Positions 1 through 9,720 of a DNA stretch of 64,000 nucleotides are shown here, one piece after another; positions within the stretch are counted from its first letter, which is position 1, and each line of letters starts with the position of its first letter. Under the pieces are notes generated by a model. It searched no databases and was not told where the DNA came from. It was given only the letters and a program-made list of their open reading frames with translations. The position numbers and the translations under genes are program-made. This stretch comes from Flavobacteriales bacterium (GTDB lineage: Bacteria > Bacteroidota > Bacteroidia > Flavobacteriales_D > Sanyastnellaceae). The stretch spans positions 20,015 to 84,014 of the forward strand of contig JAIBBG010000007.1 in NCBI GenBank assembly GCA_019694805.1, written 5' to 3'.

Positions 1-2
1 AT

Positions 3-3000
3 TTTGGAGCATTGACTGGTGCAACGTTTAGCTTCGATGGCACCGATACCGGCGGCAATCCTGCGAGTGTCACTTATAGTAGCCCCGTTGGATATAGTTC
101 AGCCATCAATAACCCTCCAGTACAAGGATGTGATCCAGCCGTATTTGGTTCTTTCATCGTTGATGAAAGCATGGTTAGCGGCGGAGGCGGCGGTAATTCG
201 GGCGATTATAACTTCTCATGGACAGGTCCGAATGGCTTTGTTTCTTCATCAGAAGATCTAACAGGCCTTTGTCCCGGAACATACACTGTGACTATTACTT
301 CGGGCACTTGTGAGCAAACCCTCAGCTTTGATATCGTTGATCCAGCTGCTCTTGAAGTAGTTGAAGTTGATGTTACAAATCCTGTTTGCTTTGGTCAAAA
401 CAACGGTTGTATCGACATTGATGTGATCAATGGTTCAGGTAACTACACCTACAACTGGATACCTTCACCATCATGCTTCTTCTTCGGAGCAAACACCCAA
501 GATATCTGCAACCTTTTTGAGTGCACATACAACTACTCCATTACTGACGTTGCAACTGGTTGTAATATCACAGGAGCTATTGAACTTGTGGCACCGCAAG
601 TGATGGAAATTGTGATCGTAACATCTGAGTTTGATGGCGGATACAACATCAGTTGCCAGGGCGCGAATGATGGTCAGATTTCTGTCTTCGTAACTGGCGG
701 TTCACCAGATTGCACCCAATTTGCTCCTTATTGTTACCAATACGACTGGATCACGGATTGCTCGGAAATCGATCCAAGTTTATATGGCAACGACCCGAAT
801 GGATCCAATATGGCTAACCTTCCAGGTGGTACATATGGTGTCAATGTTTATGATTCGAATGGATGTCTCGCGACAACCTGTCTCGATTTGATTGAACCAG
901 ATTCCATCCAGTCACCAGCTCTGATTGAAAACATCGACTGTAACAATACTTCGGGTTGTATTACCCCAAACCTTACTGGTGGAAGTGGTCTGTACATTAT
1001 TTATGAATGGACAGGCGACATTGGTTCGAATAACCCCGATGCAGCAACACTCTGTGGATTGGCTGCAGGTAACTATTCACTGACTGTAACTGATTCTAAC
1101 AACTGTGAAGACACTTTTGAATATGAAATTACGGAAATACCACAATTGACAGCGACTGTCGTATCTACTACAGATGCTTCATGTTATGGTGCATGCGACG
1201 GTGAAGCCGAAGTACTTCTCGAAGGAGGTGAAGCGCCGATCACGTGCACACTTACAGGTGGTACACTGCCGAGTCCAGTTGTTTTCACTGATTTGCCACT
1301 TGGAAATATGGTGATACCAAATCTTTGTGCAGGTGATTACAGCATGACCCATGAAGACGCGAACGGCTGTGTTGCTACAAGTAACTTTGTAATCAACCAA
1401 CCAGATTCTATTGTGATTGACTTGGTTTCAGTCATTCAGGAAGCCGGTCAGATTTTCGATCTGCAATGTCTTGGTGATTCATCGGGTGCAGTGAATGCAA
1501 CCATCACTGGTGGTACATTCCCTTACACCTATATCTGGACCAATGAATTGTTGGAAATCATTGGTAGCGATGAGGACATCGATTCGCTTAAAGCTGGCAC
1601 ATATTGCCTCACCATTTTGGATGCTCATGGCTGTTCAGGTCAGACATGCATCACATTGACAGAACCTACCGAAGCACTTACAGCAAGCGGTGAAGTTTCA
1701 ATTTACAACGAGATCTACAATATCTCATGCTACAATGAAACAGATGGATGGATTGATATTACTGTCAATGGCGGCGTTCCTGGATATATTTTTGAATGGA
1801 ACGGCGATGGAACCATCAACAATGTAGAAGATCAAAATGATCTTGGAGCAGGCACATACGATGTTCTTGTTATCGATGCCAACTTCTGTACAACCTTATT
1901 AGAATTTGAATTGATCGAGCCAACACCAATCACTGTTGACGCCACCATCTCATTATTTGACGGTGGTTACAACGTTAGCTGTAATGGTGTTTGCGACGGC
2001 TTTATCACCACAACCATCAGTGGTGGAAATCCAGGATATACCATTTCATGGACTGGACCAAACGGGTTCACCAGCACAGAAGAAAGCTTAACTGATCTCT
2101 GCGGTGGTACCTACACGATCACAGTAACTGACGCCAATAATTGCAGTATTTCTCAAAGCTTTACACTCACTCAACCATCAACTCTGACGGTTGAAATCAA
2201 CGACAGTCCTAACTGCTCGACTGGTAATGTTGACTTGTGTGCAACAGTAACTGGCGGAAGTGGAAACTACAGCTATAGTTGGAGCAATAGCTCAACCAGC
2301 GCCTGCACAGTGGTTACACAGGATGGTCAGGTTTGCGTTACTGTAACCGATTCCAACGGATGTACTGCAGAAGTATGTATGGATATCGATGTTGAAGCAC
2401 CACTTGATGTAGATGGCGCTGTGACAAACACATCCTGCGGCCTTTGCATTGGTGCGATAGATTTGACTATTACAGGAGGGTTTGAACCATACATCATCAC
2501 TTGGGCTGGTGGCGGCAATGCTGAAGATCTCACAGACCTTTGTGCAGGTACTTACTCTGTCACTGTAACAGATGCATCAGGTTGTTCTATCGAGCAGACT
2601 TTCACTATTCTGGATACACCAGGTGTTACTATCACAACACAACAACAAAATGTTGCATGTAATGGTGGCGCAACTGGATCAGCTACAGCGTTAATTACTG
2701 GTGGTACTCAACCTTACGACATCGTTTGGACAGATGCTCAATTCAATCAGATTGGCACTGGGTCAAGTGTTGAGGGTCTTGCAGCAGGTGTTTACACTGT
2801 AACGGTTACAGATGCGAATGATTGCGGAGGAAGTGCGATTGTAACGATCACTGAAGCACCAGGATTGGTCATTGACGATGTTGAAGTAAGTGTTTATGGA
2901 AATTACAACATCAGTTCACCAGGAGGTGAAGATGGAACAATCCACGTTGAGGTTATTGGTGGAACACCACAGTATACCTACACATGGACACCTGAAGGAT

Positions 3001-3374
3001 TGCCGGCAGAACATGAAATCACTGGATTGTCAGAAGGTGATTACACCATTACTGTAACCGATGCCAATGGCTGTACAGTTGATTCAACGATCACTTTAAC
3101 TGCACCAAGAGAATTCGCCATCTATACGGCACTTTCACCTAATGGTGATGGCTTCAACGATGCTTATGTCATTGATGGTGCGGAATATTGCCCGGGCAAC
3201 CAGTTCAAGGTGTTTAACCGCTGGGGTAATCTCGTGTATGAGAAGAACAACTATTACAACCAATGGTATGGTCAGGATAAAGACAATGCTCCATTGGCTG
3301 ATGGTACATACTTCGTGATTTTCGAAGGATGTAATAAAGAAGTAAGTACTTATGTAGATCTCAGGAGGGAATAA
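3..3374 (+). CDS. SprB-repeat adhesin with type B T9SS sorting domain (5' truncated)
   Basis: The reading frame is open through the left edge, so the N-terminus and signal peptide lie outside the window; about 1,123 codons are visible. The protein consists of roughly 12 SprB-type repeats of 70-90 residues. Most end in a variant of AGTYTVTVTDANGC followed by a short strand and a 'xxP' joint. The last ~85 residues start near EFAIYTALSPNGDGFND, contain FNRWGNLVYE and DGTYFVIFEGC, and match the gliding-motility-associated C-terminal domain (type B T9SS signal). By family this is a very large cell-surface adhesin, like SprB, exported by T9SS. Paired cysteines in nearly every repeat suggest disulfides (inference). 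The next gene is a PorP/SprF protein 2 nt downstream, as is usual for type B substrates. Any internal ATG would give a protein without a signal peptide. Confidence 0.9.
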   Translation, partial: FGALTGATFSFDGTDTGGNPASVTYSSPVGYSSAINNPPVQGCDPAVFGSFIVDESMVSGGGGGNSGDYNFSWTGPNGFVSSSEDLTGLCPGTYTVTITSGTCEQTLSFDIVDPAALEVVEVDVTNPVCFGQNNGCIDIDVINGSGNYTYNWIPSPSCFFFGANTQDICNLFECTYNYSITDVATGCNITGAIELVAPQVMEIVIVTSEFDGGYNISCQGANDGQISVFVTGGSPDCTQFAPYCYQYDWITDCSEIDPSLYGNDPNGSNMANLPGGTYGVNVYDSNGCLATTCLDLIEPDSIQSPALIENIDCNNTSGCITPNLTGGSGLYIIYEWTGDIGSNNPDAATLCGLAAGNYSLTVTDSNNCEDTFEYEITEIPQLTATVVSTTDASCYGACDGEAEVLLEGGEAPITCTLTGGTLPSPVVFTDLPLGNMVIPNLCAGDYSMTHEDANGCVATSNFVINQPDSIVIDLVSVIQEAGQIFDLQCLGDSSGAVNATITGGTFPYTYIWTNELLEIIGSDEDIDSLKAGTYCLTILDAHGCSGQTCITLTEPTEALTASGEVSIYNEIYNISCYNETDGWIDITVNGGVPGYIFEWNGDGTINNVEDQNDLGAGTYDVLVIDANFCTTLLEFELIEPTPITVDATISLFDGGYNVSCNGVCDGFITTTISGGNPGYTISWTGPNGFTSTEESLTDLCGGTYTITVTDANNCSISQSFTLTQPSTLTVEINDSPNCSTGNVDLCATVTGGSGNYSYSWSNSSTSACTVVTQDGQVCVTVTDSNGCTAEVCMDIDVEAPLDVDGAVTNTSCGLCIGAIDLTITGGFEPYIITWAGGGNAEDLTDLCAGTYSVTVTDASGCSIEQTFTILDTPGVTITTQQQNVACNGGATGSATALITGGTQPYDIVWTDAQFNQIGTGSSVEGLAAGVYTVTVTDANDCGGSAIVTITEAPGLVIDDVEVSVYGNYNISSPGGEDGTIHVEVIGGTPQYTYTWTPEGLPAEHEITGLSEGDYTITVTDANGCTVDSTITLTAPREFAIYTALSPNGDGFNDAYVIDGAEYCPGNQFKVFNRWGNLVYEKNNYYNQWYGQDKDNAPLADGTYFVIFEGCNKEVSTYVDLRRE

Positions 3375-3376
3375 TC

Positions 3377-4348
3377 ATGAAAACAAACTTCAAAAACATC
3401 CCATTCACAAAAAAGACATCCGGAACAATGAAAAAATATATAGCCATATTCATTCTGATGATCAGCTTCGTTGCTGCCAAATCGCAACAGGAAATCATGA
3501 TCAGCCAGTACATGTTCAATGGACTTGTACTCAACCCGGCCTATGCCGGAACCCATCCCTATTGGAGCGGTAGCATCCTGCATCGCAGCCAATGGGTGAA
3601 GTTTGATAAAGCCCCTAAAACACAGACACTTTGTTTAGACGGTCCAATTGCCAATGGCAAGCTTGGCGTTGGGTTGAACCTCAGCAATGATGCATTAGGT
3701 ATCACCAATCAATTGGACATCGGTGGAAACGTAGCCGGAAGAGTTTCTTTAGGTGCTGGTTTCCTCAGTGCTGGTATCAGACTGGGTGTGACACGTTATA
3801 GCGCCAACCTTACTGATGCTATCATCCGTGATTCAGAAGATCCGGTTTATGCTCAAAACATCAAAGGCGCTATGGTACCACGTTTAGGTATGGGCTTGTA
3901 TTACTACCAACGCAATTGGTTCGCTGGTGTTTCTATTCCTTCTCTTCTCGCTGCTGACTCTAAAATCAGCAACTACAGCGATGGAATGAACAGCTTTTAC
4001 AAATCGCACGTTTACATCAACGGAGGATTCGTTTTCGAACCATCTCCTGAAGTTGCCATTAAGCCAAGTGTTTTGTTGAAAGTACAAGGAAGCGCGCCTG
4101 TAGAACTTGACTTGAATTGCAATGCCCTTTTCCTCAATAAATTTTGGATTGGTGCAGGCTACAGGACAGGTGATGCTATGATAGCGATGGCAGAATGGAA
4201 CATAACACATCAGCTTCGCATCGGTTATGCTTTTGATTACACATTAACGTCCATTTCAAACTACAGCAGTAATTCACATGAAGTGATGTTGGGATACGAT
4301 TTTGGAAAAGACGTAGATCTAAAAGCCCGTTCGCCACGTTATTTCTAA
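3377..4348 (+). CDS. PorP/SprF family outer-membrane protein
   Basis: A 323-residue beta-barrel protein with the family hallmark after the signal peptide: QQEIMISQYMFNGLVLNPAYAG. Alternating hydrophobic strands continue to the end (LMLGYDFGKDVDL-type strands). SprF-like proteins bind type B sorting domains and are needed for surface delivery of their partner adhesin, so this is the likely dedicated partner of the preceding SprB-like protein. Start choice is uncertain. The ATG at 3377 sits 2 nt after the upstream stop and behind an AGGAGG (3363-3368), which also encodes the end of the upstream protein. An ATG at 3428 would begin directly with a clean signal peptide (MKKYIAIFILMISFVAAKSQ). I keep the longer form because of the tight coupling, but the shorter one is equally plausible. 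Confidence 0.88.
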   Translation: MKTNFKNIPFTKKTSGTMKKYIAIFILMISFVAAKSQQEIMISQYMFNGLVLNPAYAGTHPYWSGSILHRSQWVKFDKAPKTQTLCLDGPIANGKLGVGLNLSNDALGITNQLDIGGNVAGRVSLGAGFLSAGIRLGVTRYSANLTDAIIRDSEDPVYAQNIKGAMVPRLGMGLYYYQRNWFAGVSIPSLLAADSKISNYSDGMNSFYKSHVYINGGFVFEPSPEVAIKPSVLLKVQGSAPVELDLNCNALFLNKFWIGAGYRTGDAMIAMAEWNITHQLRIGYAFDYTLTSISNYSSNSHEVMLGYDFGKDVDLKARSPRYF

Positions 4349-4390
4349 CCCTGTTCTGGAAAATATTCATGAAAGAAATTTTTTAATCGT

Positions 4391-6388
4391 ATGAAAAAAA
4401 GCATTCAAATCACCCAACTACTGGCTCTGCTTATTTCAGCAATGATGCTGGCTAGTTGTGCGTCTCTTTATATTCAGAATGGAAAAGAAGCATATGATAA
4501 CCTTAAGTATCACGATGCCATTTATTATCTGAATAAAGGTGTGGCGAAAAAGCAAGATCCGGATGCCGTGAGAAAACTCGGTGAATCGTATCTCAAGGTG
4601 AATGATTTTGAGCACGCCGCTTCGACCTATGAGCAAATCGCGACATTCACAGATAATACTGATGCCGATCGCATCAATCAAGCCAGAGCCTTGATGGGCA
4701 CCGAGCGCTACAGTGAGGCCAAAACCATTCTCGAAGGCATCATCAGTCGTGATGCAGGCAATCAGGTGGCAAAAGAGCTCCTGCAAAGCTGCAAGACAGT
4801 AGATAAGATGAAAAGCGATTCCTTGCTTTACTTGGTAGAGCCTGTGAACATCCCAGTATTAGAAGCCGTTTTTTCTCCTTATCCATTCAATGGTGGATTG
4901 ATTTTCAGCAGTCCAAGCGGTAAAGGCGAAAGCGATCCTTACACGGATAAATCATACACCAACCTTTTCTTTTCGAAAAAAGAAGGTGCTTCATGGACGA
5001 ATCCTGAACCATTGGAAGGTGTAAATGGACAATATCATGATGCAGTTGCAGCAGTGAGTCCATCCGGTCAGACACTTGTTTTCACCAGAAGTTTCCAATT
5101 AAACGGTGGTGCACTTGCAGGTAACGACCAGCGCGTAAGCATGACACAACTGTACACCAGCAAGATGGGCGCAGATGGTAAATGGGAAAAACCTTCATTG
5201 GTTCCATTCTGCGACAGTAAATACATGTTTGCTCACCCAGCATTTTCTCCGGACGGTAAAACGCTGTATTTCGCGTCGGATATGCCTGGAGGATTCGGTG
5301 AAATGGATATTTGGGAATCTCAACTTTCCGACAATACTTGGGGTACTCCTAAAAATTTAGGTGGTGATGTCAATTCGAAAGGAAATGAGGTTTTCCCAAC
5401 TGTGAAGGACGAAAACACTCTTTTCTTCAGCAGTGATGCACATGAAAGCTTAGGTGGATTGGATATTCTTCAATCAAGTCGTAAGAACGGCGTTTGGGAA
5501 AATCCAGTGCATATCTCCTACCCTATCAATACATCAACAGATGATTTTGGTATGGTATGGAATGCAGATGGTAAAGGTGGTTACTTCACCAGTGACAGAT
5601 ATGGTTCAGATAAAATCTACAGCTTTGCATTCGATGATACCCGTGTAACGCTGAATGGCTTGGTTACGGGTAAAGACAGCATGTTGCCACTTGGTGGCGT
5701 GCGCGTGACCATCAAGAATCTCACTGATGGCACAGAACAGATGGTGATCACTGATGGTGATGGAAAATTCACTGCCGACCTGATCAAAGGCAAGGACTAT
5801 CAAATGATAGCTGATCTTGAGGGCTACTTCAAACAAACCGAACCTGTCAATACCAAAACAGGAGAAAATCCTATCAGTAAGGTCATAGAGATGAGTGAAG
5901 TCTATATCACCGACAATAAAAACGGCGAAAATGGCGGTAATGACGGTGGTAACAACGGTGGTAACAACGGTGGCAATAATGGCGGAGGCAACAATGGTGA
6001 AAACGGCAGTGGCACCGGTAAAAAAGGCGTCTATGACCTTCCTGAAATCCATTGGGATTACAACAAATGGGATATCCGACCAGACGCCGTTCCTTATCTC
6101 GACAATCTTGTGAAGCTTTTCAAAGACAATCCAGATCTGAAATTCGAACTGCGCAGCCACACCGACTGCAGAGGTAGTCATGAATACAATGATGACCTTT
6201 CTGCGAAGCGCGCGAAAGCAGCAACAGATTACCTGGTGAAAAAAGGTGTTCCAAGAGCGATCATCGTATCTAAAGGTTATGGTGAAAGGGAACTCTTGAA
6301 TGAATGCACCGATGGTGTGTTCTGTGATGAATCTAAACACGAACAAAATCGTCGTACTGAATTCATTGTAACAGGAAAGAAAAAGTAA
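4391..6388 (+). CDS. PorE-like OmpA-family lipoprotein (TPR, PD40 propeller, CRD, OmpA)
   Basis: A 665-residue protein with a lipobox (LASC, Cys23). Domains in order: TPR-like helices (~27-135), PD40/WD40-type propeller repeats (~150-415, with PAFSPDGKTLYFASD and EVFPTVKDENTLFFSSD), a carboxypeptidase-regulatory-like beta domain (~417-500), a Gly/Asn-rich linker (~511-545) and an OmpA peptidoglycan-binding domain (~546-660, with ELRSHTDCRGSHEYN and KRAKAATDYL). This four-part architecture is that described for PorE of the T9SS, which anchors the machinery to peptidoglycan. Paralogous OmpA proteins also follow sprB/sprF-type genes, so it may serve this adhesin specifically. It is the last gene before a strong terminator and is separated from the SprF gene by 42 nt, consistent with one operon. 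Confidence 0.87.
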   Translation: MKKSIQITQLLALLISAMMLASCASLYIQNGKEAYDNLKYHDAIYYLNKGVAKKQDPDAVRKLGESYLKVNDFEHAASTYEQIATFTDNTDADRINQARALMGTERYSEAKTILEGIISRDAGNQVAKELLQSCKTVDKMKSDSLLYLVEPVNIPVLEAVFSPYPFNGGLIFSSPSGKGESDPYTDKSYTNLFFSKKEGASWTNPEPLEGVNGQYHDAVAAVSPSGQTLVFTRSFQLNGGALAGNDQRVSMTQLYTSKMGADGKWEKPSLVPFCDSKYMFAHPAFSPDGKTLYFASDMPGGFGEMDIWESQLSDNTWGTPKNLGGDVNSKGNEVFPTVKDENTLFFSSDAHESLGGLDILQSSRKNGVWENPVHISYPINTSTDDFGMVWNADGKGGYFTSDRYGSDKIYSFAFDDTRVTLNGLVTGKDSMLPLGGVRVTIKNLTDGTEQMVITDGDGKFTADLIKGKDYQMIADLEGYFKQTEPVNTKTGENPISKVIEMSEVYITDNKNGENGGNDGGNNGGNNGGNNGGGNNGENGSGTGKKGVYDLPEIHWDYNKWDIRPDAVPYLDNLVKLFKDNPDLKFELRSHTDCRGSHEYNDDLSAKRAKAATDYLVKKGVPRAIIVSKGYGERELLNECTDGVFCDESKHEQNRRTEFIVTGKKK

Positions 6389-6414
6389 TTCCACTTCAAT
6401 TCCGGCAACGAATG

Positions 6415-6439
6415 GGCCTCCCTTATGGGGGGCCTTTTT
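6415..6439 (+). terminator. Rho-independent terminator after the adhesin operon
   Basis: The stem GGCCTCCC / GGGGGGCC (8 bp with one G-T pair) has a TTAT loop and is followed by TTTTT. It lies 26 nt after the stop of the OmpA-family gene. Confidence 0.85.
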
Positions 6440-6539
6440 CGTGAATGACATGGCCAAAGAAAACTGACATGAATAGTCCAATGTCGCTCCATCACCAAGC
6501 TTTGACTTAAAGCCCATTGATGACACTCAACGTATCCTG

Positions 6540-6580
6540 AATAACTAAAAACACGAGAAAAGCCCATAAGCGTAGGGCTT
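6540..6580 (-). terminator. Terminator of the rmuC/GWxTD operon
   Basis: Read on the minus strand, the stem AAGCCC / GGGCTT (6575-6580 and 6560-6565) has a 9-nt loop and is followed by TTCTCGTGTTTTTAG. It lies about 75 nt beyond the GWxTD stop codon, in the 268-nt space between convergent operons. The stem is short and the T-run interrupted, so it is weaker than the opposing terminator at 6415. Confidence 0.5.
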
Positions 6581-6656
6581 ACTCTTTCATGTGGAAACAA
6601 AATGAGCGGTATCCAGAGAAAGATTGCAGAGACGAATTCAGTTTGAAGAAAAGCGA

Positions 6657-7916
6657 TTATTCGTTGTATACCCTACCGTTGCGCCAGTTCTGCACGCCAC
6701 GTTCCCAAAAAGTCTTGAACCCAGGATCTCTTTCCAGAACATAAATATTACCACTGAGCGGATGCTCAACTTTATGGAAATTAAAGGTGAGCATACCAGC
6801 TGAGCCATCCTCGCCATATTGCCAGGTTTCTGCATCATTGTACCGATTGATTTTGGTTGGATTACCGAAAATCAAGTGGATCATACCACGGTCGGTGCGC
6901 CAACCTTCGGTATAAGTGCTGAAATAGTAATTGGCCTCTTGAACTCTTCGGTAATAAGTTTTGATCAATTCCCTCGCACGTTCTTTGGTTCCACCGCATT
7001 CAAGCCAGAATTTATCGATCATCAGCTTGGGGTAATTGTTCTTTACAATGTCATCATGTTCAGATTTGGTCGTGATATACCGCAATGGCCATTCCAACGC
7101 TTCAACACTGCGCACTTCAGGATAATAACTATTGGACGTCTTGATGGTTATTCCTGATTTTAGGAACACGTCATGTGTTACAAAGTAGTTTCCGCTTTCT
7201 ACTTCAAAAATCATTTCTCCGGTTTTGCTGGATGTGTTCACCACAGCGGAGTTGGTCAAGTCCGGCAACTCCGGCTGGCTGGTAGAAAAAGGTGGCGGCG
7301 GTAATTTGACCTCACCGATCAGGTGAAGGATTTTGGGGAGTGATTTATTTTTATTCCTTGCCGATTCCACTTCAACTATTTGTCCCGGTGTGGCAAATCC
7401 ACCGAAAATTGGTTCACCAGTTTCAAACTTTCGAAGCAAATAATTCTGGCCAGAATACGCAGTCGTCTTATCTGCAATCAAATATCCAGGCTGTGTTTGA
7501 TTTTTAGTCAGGTCGGTGAATTCCACGACTACATTCCAAATCCCTTGCGGCAATTTCATTTTGACCGATCCGAGCAACCAGCCTTGCCTTTCGTGTGCTG
7601 TATCAACTATTCGCACCGAAGTTGTATCCATCCTGTCGCCGCCAATCTCGGTGGTAGTGACATTGAGTCTGATTTTAGCTTCGAAAGGAGAACCAGATCC
7701 GTCGCGCGCATAAAGCAATTCAGAAGATTTCACCCTGAAAAAAATAGTAGACGAATCATCTCGATGATGGTAGATGATGTATTCAGGATGTAACTCTCTG
7801 CTTTCGTAGTCATACAAAAATTTATATGATCCACTTTGCATATTCATACCTGAGTCACATGCCATCAAGAGCATGATGCAAGAGATAACCACGAATATGG
7901 AACCACTATTCTTCAT
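6657..7916 (-). CDS. GWxTD domain-containing lipoprotein
   Basis: A 419-residue protein with a lipoprotein signal peptide ending LLMAC (Cys20). The C-terminal third contains the defining motif GWRTD (residues 338-342), followed by RGMIHLIFGNP and ETWQYGEDGS, typical of the GWxTD family of Bacteroidota. The central region is beta-rich. The family's biochemical function is unknown to me; members are envelope proteins. The start codon overlaps the 3' end of rmuC by 11 nt, so the two genes are very likely co-transcribed and translationally coupled. The functional link between an envelope lipoprotein and RmuC is not obvious. Confidence 0.88.
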   Translation of the reverse strand: MKNSGSIFVVISCIMLLMACDSGMNMQSGSYKFLYDYESRELHPEYIIYHHRDDSSTIFFRVKSSELLYARDGSGSPFEAKIRLNVTTTEIGGDRMDTTSVRIVDTAHERQGWLLGSVKMKLPQGIWNVVVEFTDLTKNQTQPGYLIADKTTAYSGQNYLLRKFETGEPIFGGFATPGQIVEVESARNKNKSLPKILHLIGEVKLPPPPFSTSQPELPDLTNSAVVNTSSKTGEMIFEVESGNYFVTHDVFLKSGITIKTSNSYYPEVRSVEALEWPLRYITTKSEHDDIVKNNYPKLMIDKFWLECGGTKERARELIKTYYRRVQEANYYFSTYTEGWRTDRGMIHLIFGNPTKINRYNDAETWQYGEDGSAGMLTFNFHKVEHPLSGNIYVLERDPGFKTFWERGVQNWRNGRVYNE

Positions 7917-9198
7917 CCGCCTTATCCAATAGAGTTTGATTGAGTTGTTTTTGTTGTTTTACACCGAGCTTCTTCATGTTTTCAGCGCGTCTAATCAAGT
8001 TTCCTGTACCAGTAGATAGTTTTTTCATCGCTTCATCATATTCCTTTTTGGAAGCTTCGATTTTACTACCAATAGCCAGCAGATCATCGGTGAATGCCAC
8101 AAACTTATCGTATAGTTTACCTCCCTCTTCCGCGATGGCTTCAGCGTTGATGACCCTTCTTTCTTGCATCCAAATGCTGGCAACAGTTCGCAACGAAGCC
8201 AATAAAGTGGTTGGAGAAACTAGAACGATTTTTCTGTCCCATGCGAATTGATACAATTCCTGATCATATTGCATTGCAGCAGAAAATGCAGCTTCTATCG
8301 GCATGAAGAGCAGCACAAAATCAGGGCTATTGAGGGTCTTGGCTGTTTGGTAGTTCTTTTCTCCCAAATCTTTGATGTGCTTGCGTATGCTCTCACTATG
8401 TTGTTTGAGGAAACGCATTCTTTCTTCATCACTTGAAGCCGAGATCATATTGTTGTAGGCGATCAGTGACACTTTACTATCAATGATCAAGTGCTTTTTT
8501 TCTGGAAGAAAAACGACCACGTCAGGGCGAATGACAGTTCCGTCTACGTTCTGAGCGGATTCTTGTGTTTTGTATTCACTGCCCTCGACCAAACCACTTC
8601 GCTCAAGGATTTTCTCCAGAATCATTTCACCCCAGTTTCCTTGTGATTTATTGTCACCTTTCAGCGCAACTGCCAGATTATTCGCATCGCCTGAAAGCTG
8701 TTTATTCAATCCAGCCAATAGCTCAATTTCCTTTTTGAGGTTAATGCGTTCCTTATTTTCATCTTGATAAACTCTTTCCACTTTCTCTTCAAATTCCTTG
8801 AGTTTTCTACTTAGTGGTGTAAGAACGAGATCCAGTTGTTCTTTATTCTGGGCTGTCGCATTCTTCGTCTTTTCTTCAAAAATGCGATTGGCCAAATTTT
8901 CAAATTCCGTTTTGAATTCACTTCTTGCCTTTTGAAGCACATCATCTTGTTGTGCAAGTGCCACTTCCAGAGATTTTCTGTTGGCCTCCGATGTTGCCAG
9001 CAAAGTATTGGCTGAATCCTTCTCCTTGCGGACATCACGGAGTTCATTTTGTACGTCTGATAGATTCCTGCGCAGTTCTGCAACAATAGGATGCTGAGCA
9101 ATCTGAGCGTCCGAAACCGCACCAGCCTTAGCCTTCAAAGCGAACCAAGCCAGTGTTACACCAATGACAATACCTGAGATGAGCCAAATCAATTCCAT
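7906..9198 (-). CDS. rmuC: DNA recombination protein RmuC
   Basis: A 430-residue protein with an N-terminal membrane anchor (residues ~3-22), a long coiled coil rich in Glu/Lys (~35-160) and the RmuC core. The core is recognisable from GDNKSQGNWGEMILEKILERSGL, VVFLPEKKHLIIDSKVSL, FVLLFMPIEAAF and KIVLVSPTTLLASLRTVA. This is the usual architecture of RmuC, which limits inversions at short inverted repeats and carries a restriction-endonuclease-like fold. Length is normal for the family. An AT-rich -7-like box (TAATTTTA on the minus strand) lies just upstream of the ATG. The gene runs divergently from the TonB-C gene across a 62-nt spacer. Confidence 0.93.
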   Translation of the reverse strand: MELIWLISGIVIGVTLAWFALKAKAGAVSDAQIAQHPIVAELRRNLSDVQNELRDVRKEKDSANTLLATSEANRKSLEVALAQQDDVLQKARSEFKTEFENLANRIFEEKTKNATAQNKEQLDLVLTPLSRKLKEFEEKVERVYQDENKERINLKKEIELLAGLNKQLSGDANNLAVALKGDNKSQGNWGEMILEKILERSGLVEGSEYKTQESAQNVDGTVIRPDVVVFLPEKKHLIIDSKVSLIAYNNMISASSDEERMRFLKQHSESIRKHIKDLGEKNYQTAKTLNSPDFVLLFMPIEAAFSAAMQYDQELYQFAWDRKIVLVSPTTLLASLRTVASIWMQERRVINAEAIAEEGGKLYDKFVAFTDDLLAIGSKIEASKKEYDEAMKKLSTGTGNLIRRAENMKKLGVKQQKQLNQTLLDKADEE

Positions 9199-9225
9199 GC
9201 AGGTAAAATTATAACATGTTCTGAC

Positions 9226-9233
9226 TACCTTTG
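9226..9233 (+). promoter_or_regulatory. Bacteroidota -7 box TACCTTTG
   Basis: An exact match to the Bacteroidota -7 consensus TAnnTTTG. It lies 27 nt before the ATG at 9261 and covers the alternative TTG at 9231. This argues that 9261, which opens a clean signal peptide, is the true start. Confidence 0.6.
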
Positions 9234-9260
9234 GGTTTTACTAGCCATTTCCTTAACTAC

Positions 9261-9713
9261 ATGAGAAAAACCCTTTTCATCTTCACAGGTGTCCTGTTCT
9301 TCGTGTATGCAGGCGCTCAAAACGAACCGATGACCCAAGATTCGGTTCTGCAAAATGCGACCGAAGAAGAAATTTTTTCAGTTGTTTCGCAAATGCCCGA
9401 ATATCCTGAGGGACAAGCTGGTCTTAATAAGTTCATCACAGAAAATCTGATCTACCCTCAAGCTTGCGTAGAGAACAGCATTCAAGGAACCATTGTTGTC
9501 TCATTCGTTGTAGAAAAAGATGGAAGCACCTCTAATCATTCCATCATCAGAACAGTATCATATGGAGGCGAACTCAATAAAGAAGCCCTGCGGTTATGCC
9601 GATTGCTCCGATATAAACCCGGTGCTCAAAATGGTGTGCAAGTGCGTGTGAAGGTGAATCTTCCCATTGAGTTTAACCTTCGCGAAGAAAGAAAGAAGCA
9701 AAAGAATAAGTAG
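9261..9713 (+). CDS. Secreted TonB C-terminal domain protein
   Basis: A 150-residue protein starting MRKTLFIFTGVLFFVYAGAQ, a cleavable signal peptide. The rest is a TonB C-terminal (TonB_C) domain: FSVVSQMPEYPEGQAGLNKFI, then YPQACVENSIQGTIVVSFVV and LCRLLRYKPGAQNG, ending with a Lys-rich tail. Such free-standing secreted TonB_C proteins are common in Bacteroidota. They lack the inner-membrane anchor and Pro-rich spacer of a true energy transducer, so the role is unclear. An extended TTG start at 9231 is rejected because it lies inside a -7 promoter box. Confidence 0.85.
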   Translation: MRKTLFIFTGVLFFVYAGAQNEPMTQDSVLQNATEEEIFSVVSQMPEYPEGQAGLNKFITENLIYPQACVENSIQGTIVVSFVVEKDGSTSNHSIIRTVSYGGELNKEALRLCRLLRYKPGAQNGVQVRVKVNLPIEFNLREERKKQKNK

Positions 9714-9720
9714 AAATATA

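Noticed and set aside
5606..6526. 306-codon open frame on the minus strand
   Set aside because: It is antisense to the OmpA lipoprotein gene, covers the operon terminator, and its translation has no recognisable domain.
7977..7990. TTTCAGCG in rmuC as a fourth copy of the intergenic repeat
   Set aside because: It lies in coding sequence and lacks the TGATCCGGGTT partner box at the 19-20 nt spacing.
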